This document shows positions 48,260 to 57,689 of a stretch of DNA of 64,000 nt, in pieces. The notes below the pieces were generated by a model, which was given only the letters and a program-made list of their open reading frames with translations, was not told the origin of the DNA and made no database searches. The DNA comes from an uncultured Acidobacteriota bacterium (GTDB lineage: Bacteria > Acidobacteriota > Blastocatellia > RBC074). Positions within the stretch are counted from its first letter, which is position 1; every line of letters starts with the position of its first letter. The stretch is from NCBI GenBank assembly GCA_902825875.1, contig CADECP010000001.1, positions 186,001 through 250,000 on the forward strand, written 5' to 3'. The position numbers were made by a program, and so were the translations under genes.

Positions 48260-48502
48260 ATGTTTACGCTAAATCAAGTTATCGCATGTGTCGTGCGTCA
48301 GTACGGCACCGGTCAGTATCGAAGCTGCGTCAGCCTGAACAAAGGCAGCACCATCTGTCTCAGCACTCACGACGACGAACAGAGCGCAGCCGAAACCATC
48401 AATTTGTTCTGGGAAGCCTGCCACAAAGGCGAGATCAAACAGTCCGAAGATGTCGCGCTCTTTCTGAAATCCATTCGGGGTGAAATTGCTTTGGCAATGT
48501 AA
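48260..48502 (+). CDS. Small cytoplasmic ORFan protein
   Basis: 80-aa protein without signal or membrane segment and not recognised. It reads MFTLNQVIACVVRQ then YRSCVSLNKGSTICLSTHDDEQSAAETINLFWEACHKGEIKQSEDVALFLKSI, predicted as a short beta hairpin followed by two helices. It has three cysteines. A textbook AAGGAG at 48247-48252 lies seven bases before ATG 48260, which strongly supports translation; the in-frame GTG at 48251 overlaps that site. It stands alone between the EF-G-like and RND genes. Confidence 0.65.
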   Translation: MFTLNQVIACVVRQYGTGQYRSCVSLNKGSTICLSTHDDEQSAAETINLFWEACHKGEIKQSEDVALFLKSIRGEIALAM

Positions 48503-48688
48503 TTTCTTTTTGACTCATTTGAGACGGGATGAAAAAGCGTCTCAATACAAAAGGGCGAAGGATCAAAGGTGCAGAGAATTTTGGAGATAAGATGCAGTTT
48601 CTTCTCTCAAAACCTCCTTTTGAGTCTTTGCCCTTTTGATCCGTTACGCTGAAAGTTCTTCACTCATGCCCAACAAAGTGATGCCGCA

Positions 48689-51600
48689 TTAAAAGAGCAT
48701 TTTGGTCACGCTCGCCTTCGCTGCCGACAGCCCGGCATTGATCTTGGCGAACAAGCTCGCGCCTTCCAGTCCGGCCAGCAGCGAATACGCCACCGGAGTT
48801 ACCAGCAAGGTCAACAACAAGCACAGCGTCTGCCCGCCGATGATCGTCACGGCAATGGCTGAACGCTGAGCCGCTCCTGCGCCAATGCCGACAGCCGTCG
48901 GAATCAATCCCGCGACAATCGAAAACGTGGTCATCAAGATCGGTCGCAACCGAACGTGGTTCGCTTTGATGATGGCTTCTCGCAACGGCACACCTTCGCG
49001 GCGAAGCTGGTTGGTGTAATCAATTTGCAGGATGGCGTTTTTCTTGACGATGCCGAGCAGCAGCAGCACACCGAGCGCGCTCCACAGATTCAGCGAACGC
49101 CCAGTGCTCCACAGCGAAAACAACGCAAACGGAATCGAAAGCGGCAGACTGAGCATGATTATCATCGGATGCAGAAAGCTTTCGAATTGCGCCGCCAAAA
49201 CCATGTACATAAAGATCGAAGCCAGCAGAAACGTGATAATCAGATTGGCTGTCGTTTCTTCCAACTGTTTGACCTGGCCGAAGAACTGAAATTTGTAACC
49301 CGGCGGCAAATTCAAACGGCTGATGGCTTCGGTCGTGACTCTCGCGCCTTCGTCCAGTGCTGTGCCGGGTTTCAGGTTCGAGTTCAAGCCAACCTGGAAT
49401 TGCCGGTTCAATCGCTCAATGCGGGAAGGGCCGGCTCCGCGCGTGATCGTCGCCAGATTGTCCAAACGAGTCTGGCCAAGTTTCGCCGATGGAATCATCA
49501 ACCGCGCCAGCATATCCGGATTGTTGCGCTGTTCGGGCAACAACTGCATCGTCACCAGATATTGTTCATCACCTTCTTTGTAGGTCGAAATTTCGTCGTC
49601 GCCGGAAAACATCAGGCGCACGGCGCGCGCTACGTCGGCGACGCGAACGCCAAGGTCTGAAGCTTTTTGCCGATCAACCTTCACCTGGTATTCGGGCATG
49701 TTCAGATTCAAACCTGGCTCAACGTCCACCAAGCCGGGATTCTTTTTCATTTCGGCTGCGCCTTGCTTGGCCAATTCGACGACTTGATTGAAATCCGGGC
49801 CGAGCAGGCTGCCGCGAATCGGATAAAACGAAGCTTCGCCGCCTCCGCCCAAAGCCGAAGGAATGTTCACGCGATAACGCATGTTGCGGTAATCGGCCAG
49901 CAGTTTTCGCAACTCGCCCGCAATATCAATGTTGCTCTTTTTTCGCTTGGTGATGTCCACCAGCTTGACGTAAATGTGCGAATGGTTCATTCGGCCTTCG
50001 GGCGGAACCTGCGGCACTACATAATCAACGCCGTCAATCTCTCTCATCTTGCCAGCAGCGTCCTGAATGATTTCCACAGTGTTTTGCAACGAACTGCCTT
50101 CGGGAACGTCCAGCGAGATCATCAACTCGCTTTGATCGTCGGGCGGAATCCAGTCGCGGCCAACGCGCGAAGCCAGCGGAAACGTCGTGGCAAACACTGC
50201 CAGGCAAAGCAAAATGAAAATCGTGCGATGGCGCAGCGACAGTTCCAGCATCCAGCCGTAACCGCGATCCAGCCAGTGAAACAAACCTGAAGCTTTTGAA
50301 TCTTTATGAGCGTGGTGCGTTTTCTTCTCTTCGTCTTCTTTGCTGCGAAGCAATCGCGCGCTGAGCATTGGCGTCAGCGTAAACGACACCAACATCGAAA
50401 CCAGAATTGCAAAAGCCATCGTCCAGCCAAACTGGTAAACGTATCGCCGCGCGTAGCCGGTCATAAACGCAATCGGCACGAAGATGATGACCAGCGAAAT
50501 CGTCGTCGCTATGACAGCCAGCGCGATTTCTTTCGTACCGTCAATCGCGGCTTGAAACGGCGTGTAACCTTTTTCTTCGATGTAGCGGTAAATGTTTTCC
50601 AGCACGACGATGGCGTCGTCAATCACTATGCCAACGGCCAGCGTCAACGCCAGCAAAGTCATGTTGTTGAGCGTGAAATCCAGCGCCTTCATCAACGTGA
50701 AGGTGGCGATGACCGAAGTCGGAATGGCCACCGCAGCGATAATCACCGAACGAAGATTGCGTATGAACAACCAGACAATCAGGCTGGCCAGCAAACTGCC
50801 GAGCAGCAAGTGTTCTTCCAGCGAAGTGATCGAAGCGCGAATGAAAACCGATTGGTCGCGTGTGGTGCGCAGGTTGAAGCCTTCGGGCAATTCTTTTTTG
50901 ATCTGCTCAAGCCTGGCTTTGATGTTGTCAATGATCTTGACGGTATTGGTTCCTGACTGGCGGCGGATTTCAAGCAGCACGGATGGTTTGCCTTCGATGA
51001 AAGCGGCGGAGCGAATTTCGGCAACTCCGTCTTCGACGCGGCCAATGTCTTTGACGCGAATCGGAGCGCCACCTATGTTTTTGATGATGATGTCGCTGAA
51101 CTGCGAAGTTGCGTCAATGCGCCCCATCGTTCGCACGCCGAGCTCGTTGTTGTCGCGGACGATGCGCCCGCCCGGAGATTCGACATTTTCTTCACGAATG
51201 GCGCTTTCGACATCATTGACCGTAATGCCGTAGGCGCTGAGCTTTTCGGCGTCGCAGTAAATGTGAATCTGTCGTTCCTGACCGCCGCTCATCGAAACTT
51301 CGCCGACGCCATCCACGGTTTCCAAAACGCGGCGGATTTGCTTGTCGGCGATTTCAGTCGTTTCGCGCAGGCTGCGTTCGCTGGCGATGGCCAGCGACAT
51401 AACCGGTTCGGAATCAGGGTCGGCTTTTTGAATGACTGGCGGCAGAGTGTTCGGCGGCAAGCGCCGCATGGCTCCGGCAACTTTTTCGCGCACATCCTGA
51501 GCGGCTTCTTCAACGCTGCGTTCCAATACGAACTGCACAGTGAATTGCGCCATGCCTTCCAGCGTGCGAACGCGCAATTCGTCAATGCCGCTGATGGTCG

Positions 51601-51814
51601 AGACCACGTCTTCGATTGGCAGCACGATTTGCGTGACCATTTCTTCCGGCGAAGCTCCTGGCAATCGCACGTTGACGAAGACCGTCGCAGGATCGGCTTT
51701 CGGAAACAAATCAACGCCCAAATCTCGGAACGAAAAGATGCCCAGCACGACCAAAAAGCCGATAAGCATGACGGAAAACACAGGGCGACGAACGCAAACT
51801 TCAGCAAGAGTCAT
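48689..51814 (-). CDS. RND efflux pump inner-membrane transporter (AcrB/MdtB-like)
   Basis: 1041-aa hydrophobe/amphiphile efflux permease with 12 helices and two large periplasmic loops. It begins LAEVCVRRPVFSVMLIGFLVVLGIFSFRDLGVDLFPKADPATVFV, contains the proton-relay motif LAVGIVIDDAIVVLENIYRY (Asp-Asp in helix 4), GKxxKNxI-like LLGIVKKNAILQIDY, and the RPILMTTFSIVAGLIPTAVG end. It exports hydrophobic compounds with an adaptor and an outer-membrane channel. The adaptor gene lies directly upstream; no TolC-like channel gene is nearby, so a channel encoded elsewhere must serve it. Confidence 0.96.
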   Translation of the reverse strand: MTLAEVCVRRPVFSVMLIGFLVVLGIFSFRDLGVDLFPKADPATVFVNVRLPGASPEEMVTQIVLPIEDVVSTISGIDELRVRTLEGMAQFTVQFVLERSVEEAAQDVREKVAGAMRRLPPNTLPPVIQKADPDSEPVMSLAIASERSLRETTEIADKQIRRVLETVDGVGEVSMSGGQERQIHIYCDAEKLSAYGITVNDVESAIREENVESPGGRIVRDNNELGVRTMGRIDATSQFSDIIIKNIGGAPIRVKDIGRVEDGVAEIRSAAFIEGKPSVLLEIRRQSGTNTVKIIDNIKARLEQIKKELPEGFNLRTTRDQSVFIRASITSLEEHLLLGSLLASLIVWLFIRNLRSVIIAAVAIPTSVIATFTLMKALDFTLNNMTLLALTLAVGIVIDDAIVVLENIYRYIEEKGYTPFQAAIDGTKEIALAVIATTISLVIIFVPIAFMTGYARRYVYQFGWTMAFAILVSMLVSFTLTPMLSARLLRSKEDEEKKTHHAHKDSKASGLFHWLDRGYGWMLELSLRHRTIFILLCLAVFATTFPLASRVGRDWIPPDDQSELMISLDVPEGSSLQNTVEIIQDAAGKMREIDGVDYVVPQVPPEGRMNHSHIYVKLVDITKRKKSNIDIAGELRKLLADYRNMRYRVNIPSALGGGGEASFYPIRGSLLGPDFNQVVELAKQGAAEMKKNPGLVDVEPGLNLNMPEYQVKVDRQKASDLGVRVADVARAVRLMFSGDDEISTYKEGDEQYLVTMQLLPEQRNNPDMLARLMIPSAKLGQTRLDNLATITRGAGPSRIERLNRQFQVGLNSNLKPGTALDEGARVTTEAISRLNLPPGYKFQFFGQVKQLEETTANLIITFLLASIFMYMVLAAQFESFLHPMIIMLSLPLSIPFALFSLWSTGRSLNLWSALGVLLLLGIVKKNAILQIDYTNQLRREGVPLREAIIKANHVRLRPILMTTFSIVAGLIPTAVGIGAGAAQRSAIAVTIIGGQTLCLLLTLLVTPVAYSLLAGLEGASLFAKINAGLSAAKASVTKMLF

Positions 51815-51847
51815 GATGTTTAGTGTGTTTGGAGAAACTGGCCGCCG

Positions 51848-52042
51848 ATAAACGCAGACAAACGCAGATGATTCAAATCAGCGTTTATCCGCGAAATCTG
51901 CGGCGGGATTTATTGCCGGAGTCCACCGAAATGACTTCGATTTCAGAGTCATCTTTCAACGCTTATCCGTTGATTCAAATCAGCGTTTATCCGCGAAATC
52001 TGCGGCGGGATTTATTGGATGACTTCGATTTCAGCGCCGTCT
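51848..52042. repeat. Duplicated REP-like palindrome with copied gene 3' end
   Basis: A 47-base direct repeat occurs at 51869-51915 and 51971-52017 (period 102). The first copy forms an imperfect palindrome with the CGCAG..AAACGCAGATG segment just upstream (about 51848-51870). A 16-base segment at 51931-51946 is an exact copy of 52019-52034, the last codons of the adaptor gene, with similarity continuing beyond it. The adaptor stop codon (52012-52014) lies inside the second copy. Confidence 0.88.
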
Positions 52043-53253
52043 TTCAAAGGTTGGCCGCCGTCACTGAGCGCGATTTTTTCGCCGGGCTTTAAGCCTTCGA
52101 TGATTTCCAGCCGGTCGCCAAACTTATCGCCGGGGCGGACTTCGCGCTCTTTCAACTTGCCGTTTTCGACGACGAAAACTTTGTACGCACCGAACAAATA
52201 AACGGCGGCTTTTTCAGGAATGGTCAGAATCGAGTCCGTCTTGTCTGAAGGAATCACAGCTTTGACAAAGGAACCGGGTTTCAATTCATTGCGCGGATTG
52301 GCAACCGCTCCTTCGATTTCAAAAGTGCGCGTCTTTTCATCCACCACCGGATTGATGCGAGTGATGCGCGCAGTGAATTCGCGTCCTGGAAAAGCTTCGA
52401 GCGTGATGGTCACGTTGCGGCCAACCTTCACCCACGGAGTCATTTTCTCTGGCACGTTCAAACGCACGCGCAACGGATCAACATTGACCAGTTCCATGAC
52501 AGGCGTTTGCACTTTCAGAAATTGGCCAACCGTCACCAGCCGAGCTTTGATGTGGCCGGAAAACGGTGCTCGAATCTGGGCATCGCGCAAACGCTTGCTG
52601 GCCAGATTCAGCGAAGCCTGATTCTGCTGCATCGCCGCGCGAAGGTTTTCGACTTGTTGAACCGCCAATGAATGAGTTGCCTTTGCTGCCTGAAAACGCG
52701 CCTCGGCTTCGTCGTATTGCTGGCGCGGGATGACGCCGGTTTCCAGCAAACTGGCTGCGCGACGATAACGTTGCTCAGCGTCGGACAAATCGGCTGCGGC
52801 TTTTTTGACTTCAGCGGCCTGGTTTACATCTTTCAATTCAGAATCTTCGCCGCGCAAACCCAAACGCGCGCGAGCCTGAGCCAGCGCAGCTTTTTGTTGT
52901 TCAACTGTCAATTGCATTTCAACCGGGGAAACTCGTGCCAGAACCTGGCCTTTTGAAACTCTGTCGCCAACATCGAAAAAAACTTCTTCGACTCGGCCTT
53001 CGGCTTCGGAACTGACAATGACTTCATCGTGAGCGAACAGCGAGCCAACGGCTTCAACCAATCGCTGATGCGGCTGTTGTTCAACTTCGGCCAAATGGAC
53101 TTTCAGTTTGGTTTTTGCCTCAGCAGGCGCGGTTTCTTTTGTTGTGCTGGCATTTCCGCGCGAACAAGCCGCGCTGAAAAAACAGCAAACGACCAGCGTC
53201 GCCATCAGGCAAAAGGTAAAGTTCGGGGTAATCCCTTTGCGAAAAAGGTTCAT
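52012..53253 (-). CDS. RND periplasmic adaptor (membrane fusion) lipoprotein
   Basis: 413-aa adaptor that bridges the RND pump and an outer-membrane channel. The lipobox ends in SAAC with Cys30. The half-lipoyl motif EAEGRVEEVFFDVGDRVSKGQVLARV precedes an alpha-hairpin (about residues 110-215, LEQ-type heptads with QQYDEAEARFQAAKATHSLAVQQVENLRAAM). The other half-lipoyl segment (DAQIRAPFSGHIKARLVTVGQFLK) and beta-barrel/MP domains follow. Start 53253 follows AGGAAT. It is the upstream partner of the RND permease in one transcript, separated by a repeat-filled 197-base gap. Confidence 0.94.
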   Translation of the reverse strand: MNLFRKGITPNFTFCLMATLVVCCFFSAACSRGNASTTKETAPAEAKTKLKVHLAEVEQQPHQRLVEAVGSLFAHDEVIVSSEAEGRVEEVFFDVGDRVSKGQVLARVSPVEMQLTVEQQKAALAQARARLGLRGEDSELKDVNQAAEVKKAAADLSDAEQRYRRAASLLETGVIPRQQYDEAEARFQAAKATHSLAVQQVENLRAAMQQNQASLNLASKRLRDAQIRAPFSGHIKARLVTVGQFLKVQTPVMELVNVDPLRVRLNVPEKMTPWVKVGRNVTITLEAFPGREFTARITRINPVVDEKTRTFEIEGAVANPRNELKPGSFVKAVIPSDKTDSILTIPEKAAVYLFGAYKVFVVENGKLKEREVRPGDKFGDRLEIIEGLKPGEKIALSDGGQPLKDGAEIEVIQ

Positions 53254-53338
53254 GCTTATTCCTGTGATTTTCAGTTTATCGAAATGCCGGATTGGCAAAT
53301 GAAGTTCGCGGTCTATTACGGCAGAACGCCGTTGCCGG

Positions 53339-54769
53339 TTACGGCTCAGTTACGCCCAGTCCTTGGCGATTCAAACTGGCAGTTCGGAAAGCGCCATCGT
53401 TGACTTTGAAAATTCCGGGAAAACGAGCTTCCCAGGGTTTGTTCGCCGCAGGCATGTATTGCCTGGCATTGGCTTCGACTCCGGCAACTCCCGGAACGTG
53501 AGCCGCTATGCCAACCGAATGCAGCAGCGACGCGCCCGGACAAGTCAAATCCTGTACGGACAAAAACATCTTGTACTTCTGAGCCGCCGTCGCCATCACC
53601 ATTGCATGCGATTGGCCTTTGCAAGCTTTGAGCGCAACGCCTGTGTAACCCATCTCGCGCGCCAGCAAAAGCGTTTCCAAATCCACCAACGATTCATCAA
53701 TCAACACAGGTCGCAACTTGTTCGCCTGATGCATGACGTTCTGACGATTCGATTGCAGGTCACGCGCCGTCGGCTGCTCCAGATACAAAATTCGATTGAA
53801 GCCTTGCGGAGTTTGCTCTTTCACCTTTCGCAAGTATTCCAGCACGTAATCAACATTCGGGCAGCGTTCGTTGAAATCCGCGCAGTATTGCCAGTTTGTT
53901 TTCGGGCGAGTTTCAGAAGCGACGCGATCAATGTTCACAGTGCGTTCGATGTCCCAGCGCAAATCTTCGCCTTGCAGTTTGATCTTGATGTGCGTCAGAC
54001 CGTTGAACTTGATCCATTCGGCCAGAGTTTCCGGCATTCCGTCGTTGATGCGCTGGCTGAGTTCGGATGGCGAAACGGCGTCGGCTCCACCAACTGAATG
54101 AAACATCGCCACGCGCGGCTTGGGTTTGGTCAGAATGTATTGAACCGGAAATTCGCCTTTGAAATCTTTGTTCAGATATTGCGACAGATCGTGCGTCATC
54201 AAATCCCGGCCATAAGTTTGATAACAGTTCCGCCCGTGCAATTTTCCGAAAGCGTCGTGAATCGCTGCGTCAAAGGCGCTGGCCGTCACCAACATGCAGA
54301 GCCTTGGAATCGGCGCAGTGAGCTTCAACTCTTTCGAGACTTCAGCGGCGGCTTTCAGGTAATCGGGTTCCAGAGCGAAGTTGATGTCAATCGGATGGCC
54401 GAATTCGTTGTAACTGCGAGTGATTTTGGCGATGCGTTCGGCCAGCACCTTCATCGCGCCGAGCGTCGTAGCGTAAGGCATTTCGCGCGAAGGAAATGAC
54501 CAGACATTGCCCAGCGGCATCGAACCAAATCCTTTGGCCGTTTTGCCGCTGCGAGTTTTGACAGTGACATTGACGTTAATCAGCGTCGCTCGATCAACGG
54601 GAACTCCACCAAATTTGTAAGGCGCGCGGTAAAGATGTTCTTCGTAACTGAAGCTCAGTTCTTCGATGGCGACATCGGTTGTTTTGCCCAAAACGATTCC
54701 GCCGAAAGCCAGTCCGGTGGAAGTGAATGCAGAAGTTCGCAGGAAATTACGGCGAGAATGGATGGTCAT
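53339..54769 (-). CDS. Enolase-superfamily (mandelate racemase/muconate lactonising) enzyme with Tat leader
   Basis: 476-aa exported enolase-superfamily protein. The leader [20 protein letters not shown] is a strong twin-arginine signal. Candidate active-site elements: the KxK-like [10 protein letters not shown], metal-ligand segments CADFNERC (Asp), LEQPTA (Glu) and [13 protein letters not shown] (Asp/Glu), and [12 protein letters not shown] near the second general base. Family members abstract an alpha proton from a carboxylate substrate (sugar acids, dipeptides, muconates). Its ATG overlaps the TGA of the upstream isomerase gene (ATGA), so the two proteins are made together. Confidence 0.85.
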   Translation of the reverse strand: MTIHSRRNFLRTSAFTSTGLAFGGIVLGKTTDVAIEELSFSYEEHLYRAPYKFGGVPVDRATLINVNVTVKTRSGKTAKGFGSMPLGNVWSFPSREMPYATTLGAMKVLAERIAKITRSYNEFGHPIDINFALEPDYLKAAAEVSKELKLTAPIPRLCMLVTASAFDAAIHDAFGKLHGRNCYQTYGRDLMTHDLSQYLNKDFKGEFPVQYILTKPKPRVAMFHSVGGADAVSPSELSQRINDGMPETLAEWIKFNGLTHIKIKLQGEDLRWDIERTVNIDRVASETRPKTNWQYCADFNERCPNVDYVLEYLRKVKEQTPQGFNRILYLEQPTARDLQSNRQNVMHQANKLRPVLIDESLVDLETLLLAREMGYTGVALKACKGQSHAMVMATAAQKYKMFLSVQDLTCPGASLLHSVGIAAHVPGVAGVEANARQYMPAANKPWEARFPGIFKVNDGAFRTASLNRQGLGVTEP

Positions 54770-55698
54770 TTGTATGCCTCTGCAATGCCTGCTTTCAAAA
54801 ATTGCAGATCGCGTTGAATTGCAACAATCGTGTTTTCTTCTTTGGCTGCCGCGTTCTCTCCCGGAATTTCATATTCCAGATGCAGCGACACCGGGCCGTG
54901 AAAATTTGCCTGACGCAACAGCTTGAAGTATTGCCGCCAATCCACCATTCCTTCGCCAAGCGGACAGTTCTGTATGTACCAGCCTTTGGCGGATTTTTCC
55001 CAGTAAAAATCTTTGACGGCGATCATCTTCAAACGAGGCGCAACCAGATTAGTCGTAATCTTCCAGCCAGCGCCGCCACCTTCGACAACGGCGTGGCGCA
55101 CGTCGAAATAATAACCAGCCCATTTCGGATCAAGCCGATCAATCACCGGCGCCACGTCCCAAAGTGGAGCGCCAATGTAACCTTCATGGTTGTGAAAGCC
55201 GCATTGCACGCCAGCTTGTTTGCCAGCTTCGATCAATCCGGTGAAATCAGCGCCGAATTTTTCCAGTTCTCGGCGAACATCCTTGAACTGGTATTTGTAA
55301 TAACCGGATTTGTAAAACGGAATGCCGAGCTTGCCAGCAGTGCTGAGAATCGGTTTCGCCGTCGGGTCATTGGCCGAAGTCAGGCCGGTTGTAATCATCG
55401 GAACCGACAAACCTTCAGTTTTGATTGAGGCGAAGGCTTTGGGCAAATCTTCTGCGACTCGTTCAGGCAAGACGTGACCGCCTGGGCGCACGGTCAGATC
55501 AATTCCGCCGAAGCCCATTTTTTTCACCGCTTGAGCCAGTTGCTGCCAATTCATTGACGGCAGATGTTTGGAGAATAAGCAAAACGTGCCAGCAAATGGA
55601 CTCGCAGACATTGTTTGAGTAAGCGCGGAATGTTCAATTGCCGAGCCTAAAGCCGCTGTTGTCGCAACCTTGAGAAAGTTTCGCTTTGTTGAGTTCAT
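54766..55698 (-). CDS. Sugar phosphate isomerase/epimerase-like TIM barrel, exported
   Basis: 310-aa xylose-isomerase-like TIM-barrel (AP endonuclease 2 superfamily). The leader [17 protein letters not shown] is a degenerate Tat/Sec signal lacking one arginine. Core strands: [46 protein letters not shown] with the family His-Asn-His metal region, [14 protein letters not shown] and [14 protein letters not shown] segments, [26 protein letters not shown]. It may isomerise a sugar or cyclitol together with the coupled enolase-type enzyme. Start 55698 is chosen from the leader. Confidence 0.88.
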   Translation of the reverse strand: MNSTKRNFLKVATTAALGSAIEHSALTQTMSASPFAGTFCLFSKHLPSMNWQQLAQAVKKMGFGGIDLTVRPGGHVLPERVAEDLPKAFASIKTEGLSVPMITTGLTSANDPTAKPILSTAGKLGIPFYKSGYYKYQFKDVRRELEKFGADFTGLIEAGKQAGVQCGFHNHEGYIGAPLWDVAPVIDRLDPKWAGYYFDVRHAVVEGGGAGWKITTNLVAPRLKMIAVKDFYWEKSAKGWYIQNCPLGEGMVDWRQYFKLLRQANFHGPVSLHLEYEIPGENAAAKEENTIVAIQRDLQFLKAGIAEAYK

Positions 55699-55864
55699 TG
55701 ACGAAATCCAGTTTGAGTTTGTATTTGATAGTGCCGATGAGATTCGAGCAAAAGTATAGTTCATCGAGAGTAAAATGTTGACACTTCGGGCAGCCAAAAC
55801 TAGGATTGCAGGGCATCTCCCACATATCAAAGAAAAGTGTCATCCATTCAGGAGGATTAGGAAT

Positions 55865-56038
55865 TTGAGGCCACAGGTAATGCGTGCGATTGCCATTGGT
55901 TTAGTGCTGATTTCCGTCGTCACCAGCTTTCTGCGGCTACGGGGGCTGATCCATTGGGATTTGGGAATTGGGCGTTGGCCTATCTTGATCGTTGCTATTG
56001 CATTGCTTTTGGCTGCACGCAGGAAAGAAAAGCGGTAA
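55865..56038 (+). CDS. Small two-helix membrane protein
   Basis: 57-aa protein read from TTG 55865, which follows AGGAGG at 55850-55855; an ATG at 55880 is an alternative. It consists of two hydrophobic helices (MRAIAIGLVLISVVTSFL and PILIVAIALLLAARRKEKR) with a short loop and a basic carboxyl end. No function is recognised. The histidine kinase gene starts 82 bases downstream, and its open frame even overlaps, so the two may share a transcript. Confidence 0.6.
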   Translation: MRPQVMRAIAIGLVLISVVTSFLRLRGLIHWDLGIGRWPILIVAIALLLAARRKEKR

Positions 56039-56120
56039 ATTGCGAGTCAAGCCGAAAGTTTTGAACTGGGTGGCTGGGTTTGTTGTAAGAAACGACATCA
56101 TTTTTCGTCGTCAATTGATT

Positions 56121-57689
56121 ATGAGTTCATCAGCAGTCGGGATATTAGAGTGGTTGAAACGTGTGTGGCTGGGAAAAAAATCATCCGGCTCGTTGGTGGG
56201 GGCTGGGCAATTTCCAGCTTTCGACCCAATTACCAAAAGCGATGAAGACATGTTGTTTGTGGCTTTTGATCGCGCCGATATTGGCGTCGCAATGATTTCT
56301 TCAGATGGCAAGGTTCTAAGAGTGAATCAAGCATTGTGTGATGCCCTCGGCTATTCTACCCATGAATTGTTGATAAAGGACTTTTTTGAGCTTTCGCAAT
56401 CCGGCGAACACATTGACTGGAATCGGCTGCTTCAGCATTTTGCAAAAACTACGGACTCATGCCGGTTTGAAAGATGTTTTGAGCACGAAAACGGCAACAC
56501 TGTTTGGATGAATATGGTTGTTTCGCCGATTCGGGACAATCAAAAACGTTCGATCACTTACCTGACTCAGTTTCATGACATCACCAGGCATAAGAGAACT
56601 GAACAGATCGCCCGTTATAGCCAGGATTTGTTACAAGGAATTATCGAAGGAATCCCGGATGCGGTTTTTGTGAAAGATAGCATTGGGCGTTATCTGATTA
56701 TCAACAGCGCCGGAGCGCGATTGATTGGCCGGCCCATTAATGAAATCGTTGGAAAACCAGATTCGGATTTACTCTCTCCTGAAGATACGCGCTGGATTTT
56801 AAGTAATGATGATCAAAATTCGGAAAAGGACGACATCAATGTTTACGAATTAGCCGTTACGGTTGAGGGGCAGACACGAGCGTTTTTGTTCACCAAAACC
56901 CCTTATCGAAATCAAGCGGGAGAATTGAGTGGCGTAGTCGTTGTCGCACACGACATTACGGATCATCAGCGCGCGGCAGAACATTTGGAAAATTCGCGTG
57001 CTGAATTACGTGCTTTATCTGCTCGTTTGCAATCGGTTCGAGAAGAAGAACGTAAGAGAATTGCTAGAGAGATTCACGATGAATTGGGGCAGGTGCTGAC
57101 CGGGTTGAAAATTGATGTGGTGTCATTAGCCAGGAAAATGTCAGAAGCTTCGGTCAGAAACGACTGGGAGCAAATGAGAGACCGAACTAACTCCATCGCC
57201 AATTTGATAAGCACTGCGATTCAGACCGTCAGGAAAATATCCACAGAACTGAGACCAGGTTTGTTGGATGCCGTCGGACTGACGGCAGCAATAGATTGGC
57301 AGGCAAAAGAATTTGAAAAACGAACTGGCATCAAGTGTAAATTGAAATTTTCGCAACAAAACATCGTCCTGGATCAAAACCGCTCAATAGCGATCTTCCG
57401 CATCTTCCAAGAGATATTGACCAATGTCACACGCCATTCTCAGGCGACTGAAGTGAGTGTTGACATTGAAGAGAAAGGCTCTGAATTGTTTTTGGAGGCC
57501 ATAGATAACGGACGAGGCATTACGGCAAGTGAGTTTTCCAATCCAAAGTCTCTTGGTTTGTTAGGAATGCGGGAACGTGCGCTGTTATTGGGGGGAGAAG
57601 TCAGTATCCGCGGTGCTCAAGGAAAAGGCACAACTGTTATTGTTCGCATTCCTTTGGATAAGAAAGAGACTGAGGAAGTACATCAATAG
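56121..57689 (+). CDS. PAS-PAS sensor histidine kinase (HisKA_3/NarX type)
   Basis: 522-aa signalling kinase that appears soluble: no membrane segment is visible. PAS domain 1 spans about 45-158 (FVAFDRADIGVAMISSDGKVLRVNQALCDALGYS), PAS domain 2 about 170-285 (IIEGIPDAVFVKDSIGRYLIINSAGARLIG). HisKA_3 has EERKRIAREIHDELGQ with phospho-acceptor His319. HATPase_c has an N-box-like RIFQEILTNVTRHS, DNGRGI and LGLLGMRERA. This type usually pairs with a NarL/LuxR response regulator, but none is adjacent. Its 3' end overlaps the convergent M91 gene by 7 bases. Confidence 0.93.
   Translation: MSSSAVGILEWLKRVWLGKKSSGSLVGAGQFPAFDPITKSDEDMLFVAFDRADIGVAMISSDGKVLRVNQALCDALGYSTHELLIKDFFELSQSGEHIDWNRLLQHFAKTTDSCRFERCFEHENGNTVWMNMVVSPIRDNQKRSITYLTQFHDITRHKRTEQIARYSQDLLQGIIEGIPDAVFVKDSIGRYLIINSAGARLIGRPINEIVGKPDSDLLSPEDTRWILSNDDQNSEKDDINVYELAVTVEGQTRAFLFTKTPYRNQAGELSGVVVVAHDITDHQRAAEHLENSRAELRALSARLQSVREEERKRIAREIHDELGQVLTGLKIDVVSLARKMSEASVRNDWEQMRDRTNSIANLISTAIQTVRKISTELRPGLLDAVGLTAAIDWQAKEFEKRTGIKCKLKFSQQNIVLDQNRSIAIFRIFQEILTNVTRHSQATEVSVDIEEKGSELFLEAIDNGRGITASEFSNPKSLGLLGMRERALLLGGEVSIRGAQGKGTTVIVRIPLDKKETEEVHQ

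Noticed and set aside
47965..48483. 172-aa plus-strand ORF over the EF-G/ORFan gap
   Set aside because: It overlaps the better supported 80-aa gene in another frame and has low-complexity, noise-like composition.
51848..52042. CRISPR array
   Set aside because: Only two repeat copies, palindromic with coding homology between them, and no cas genes.
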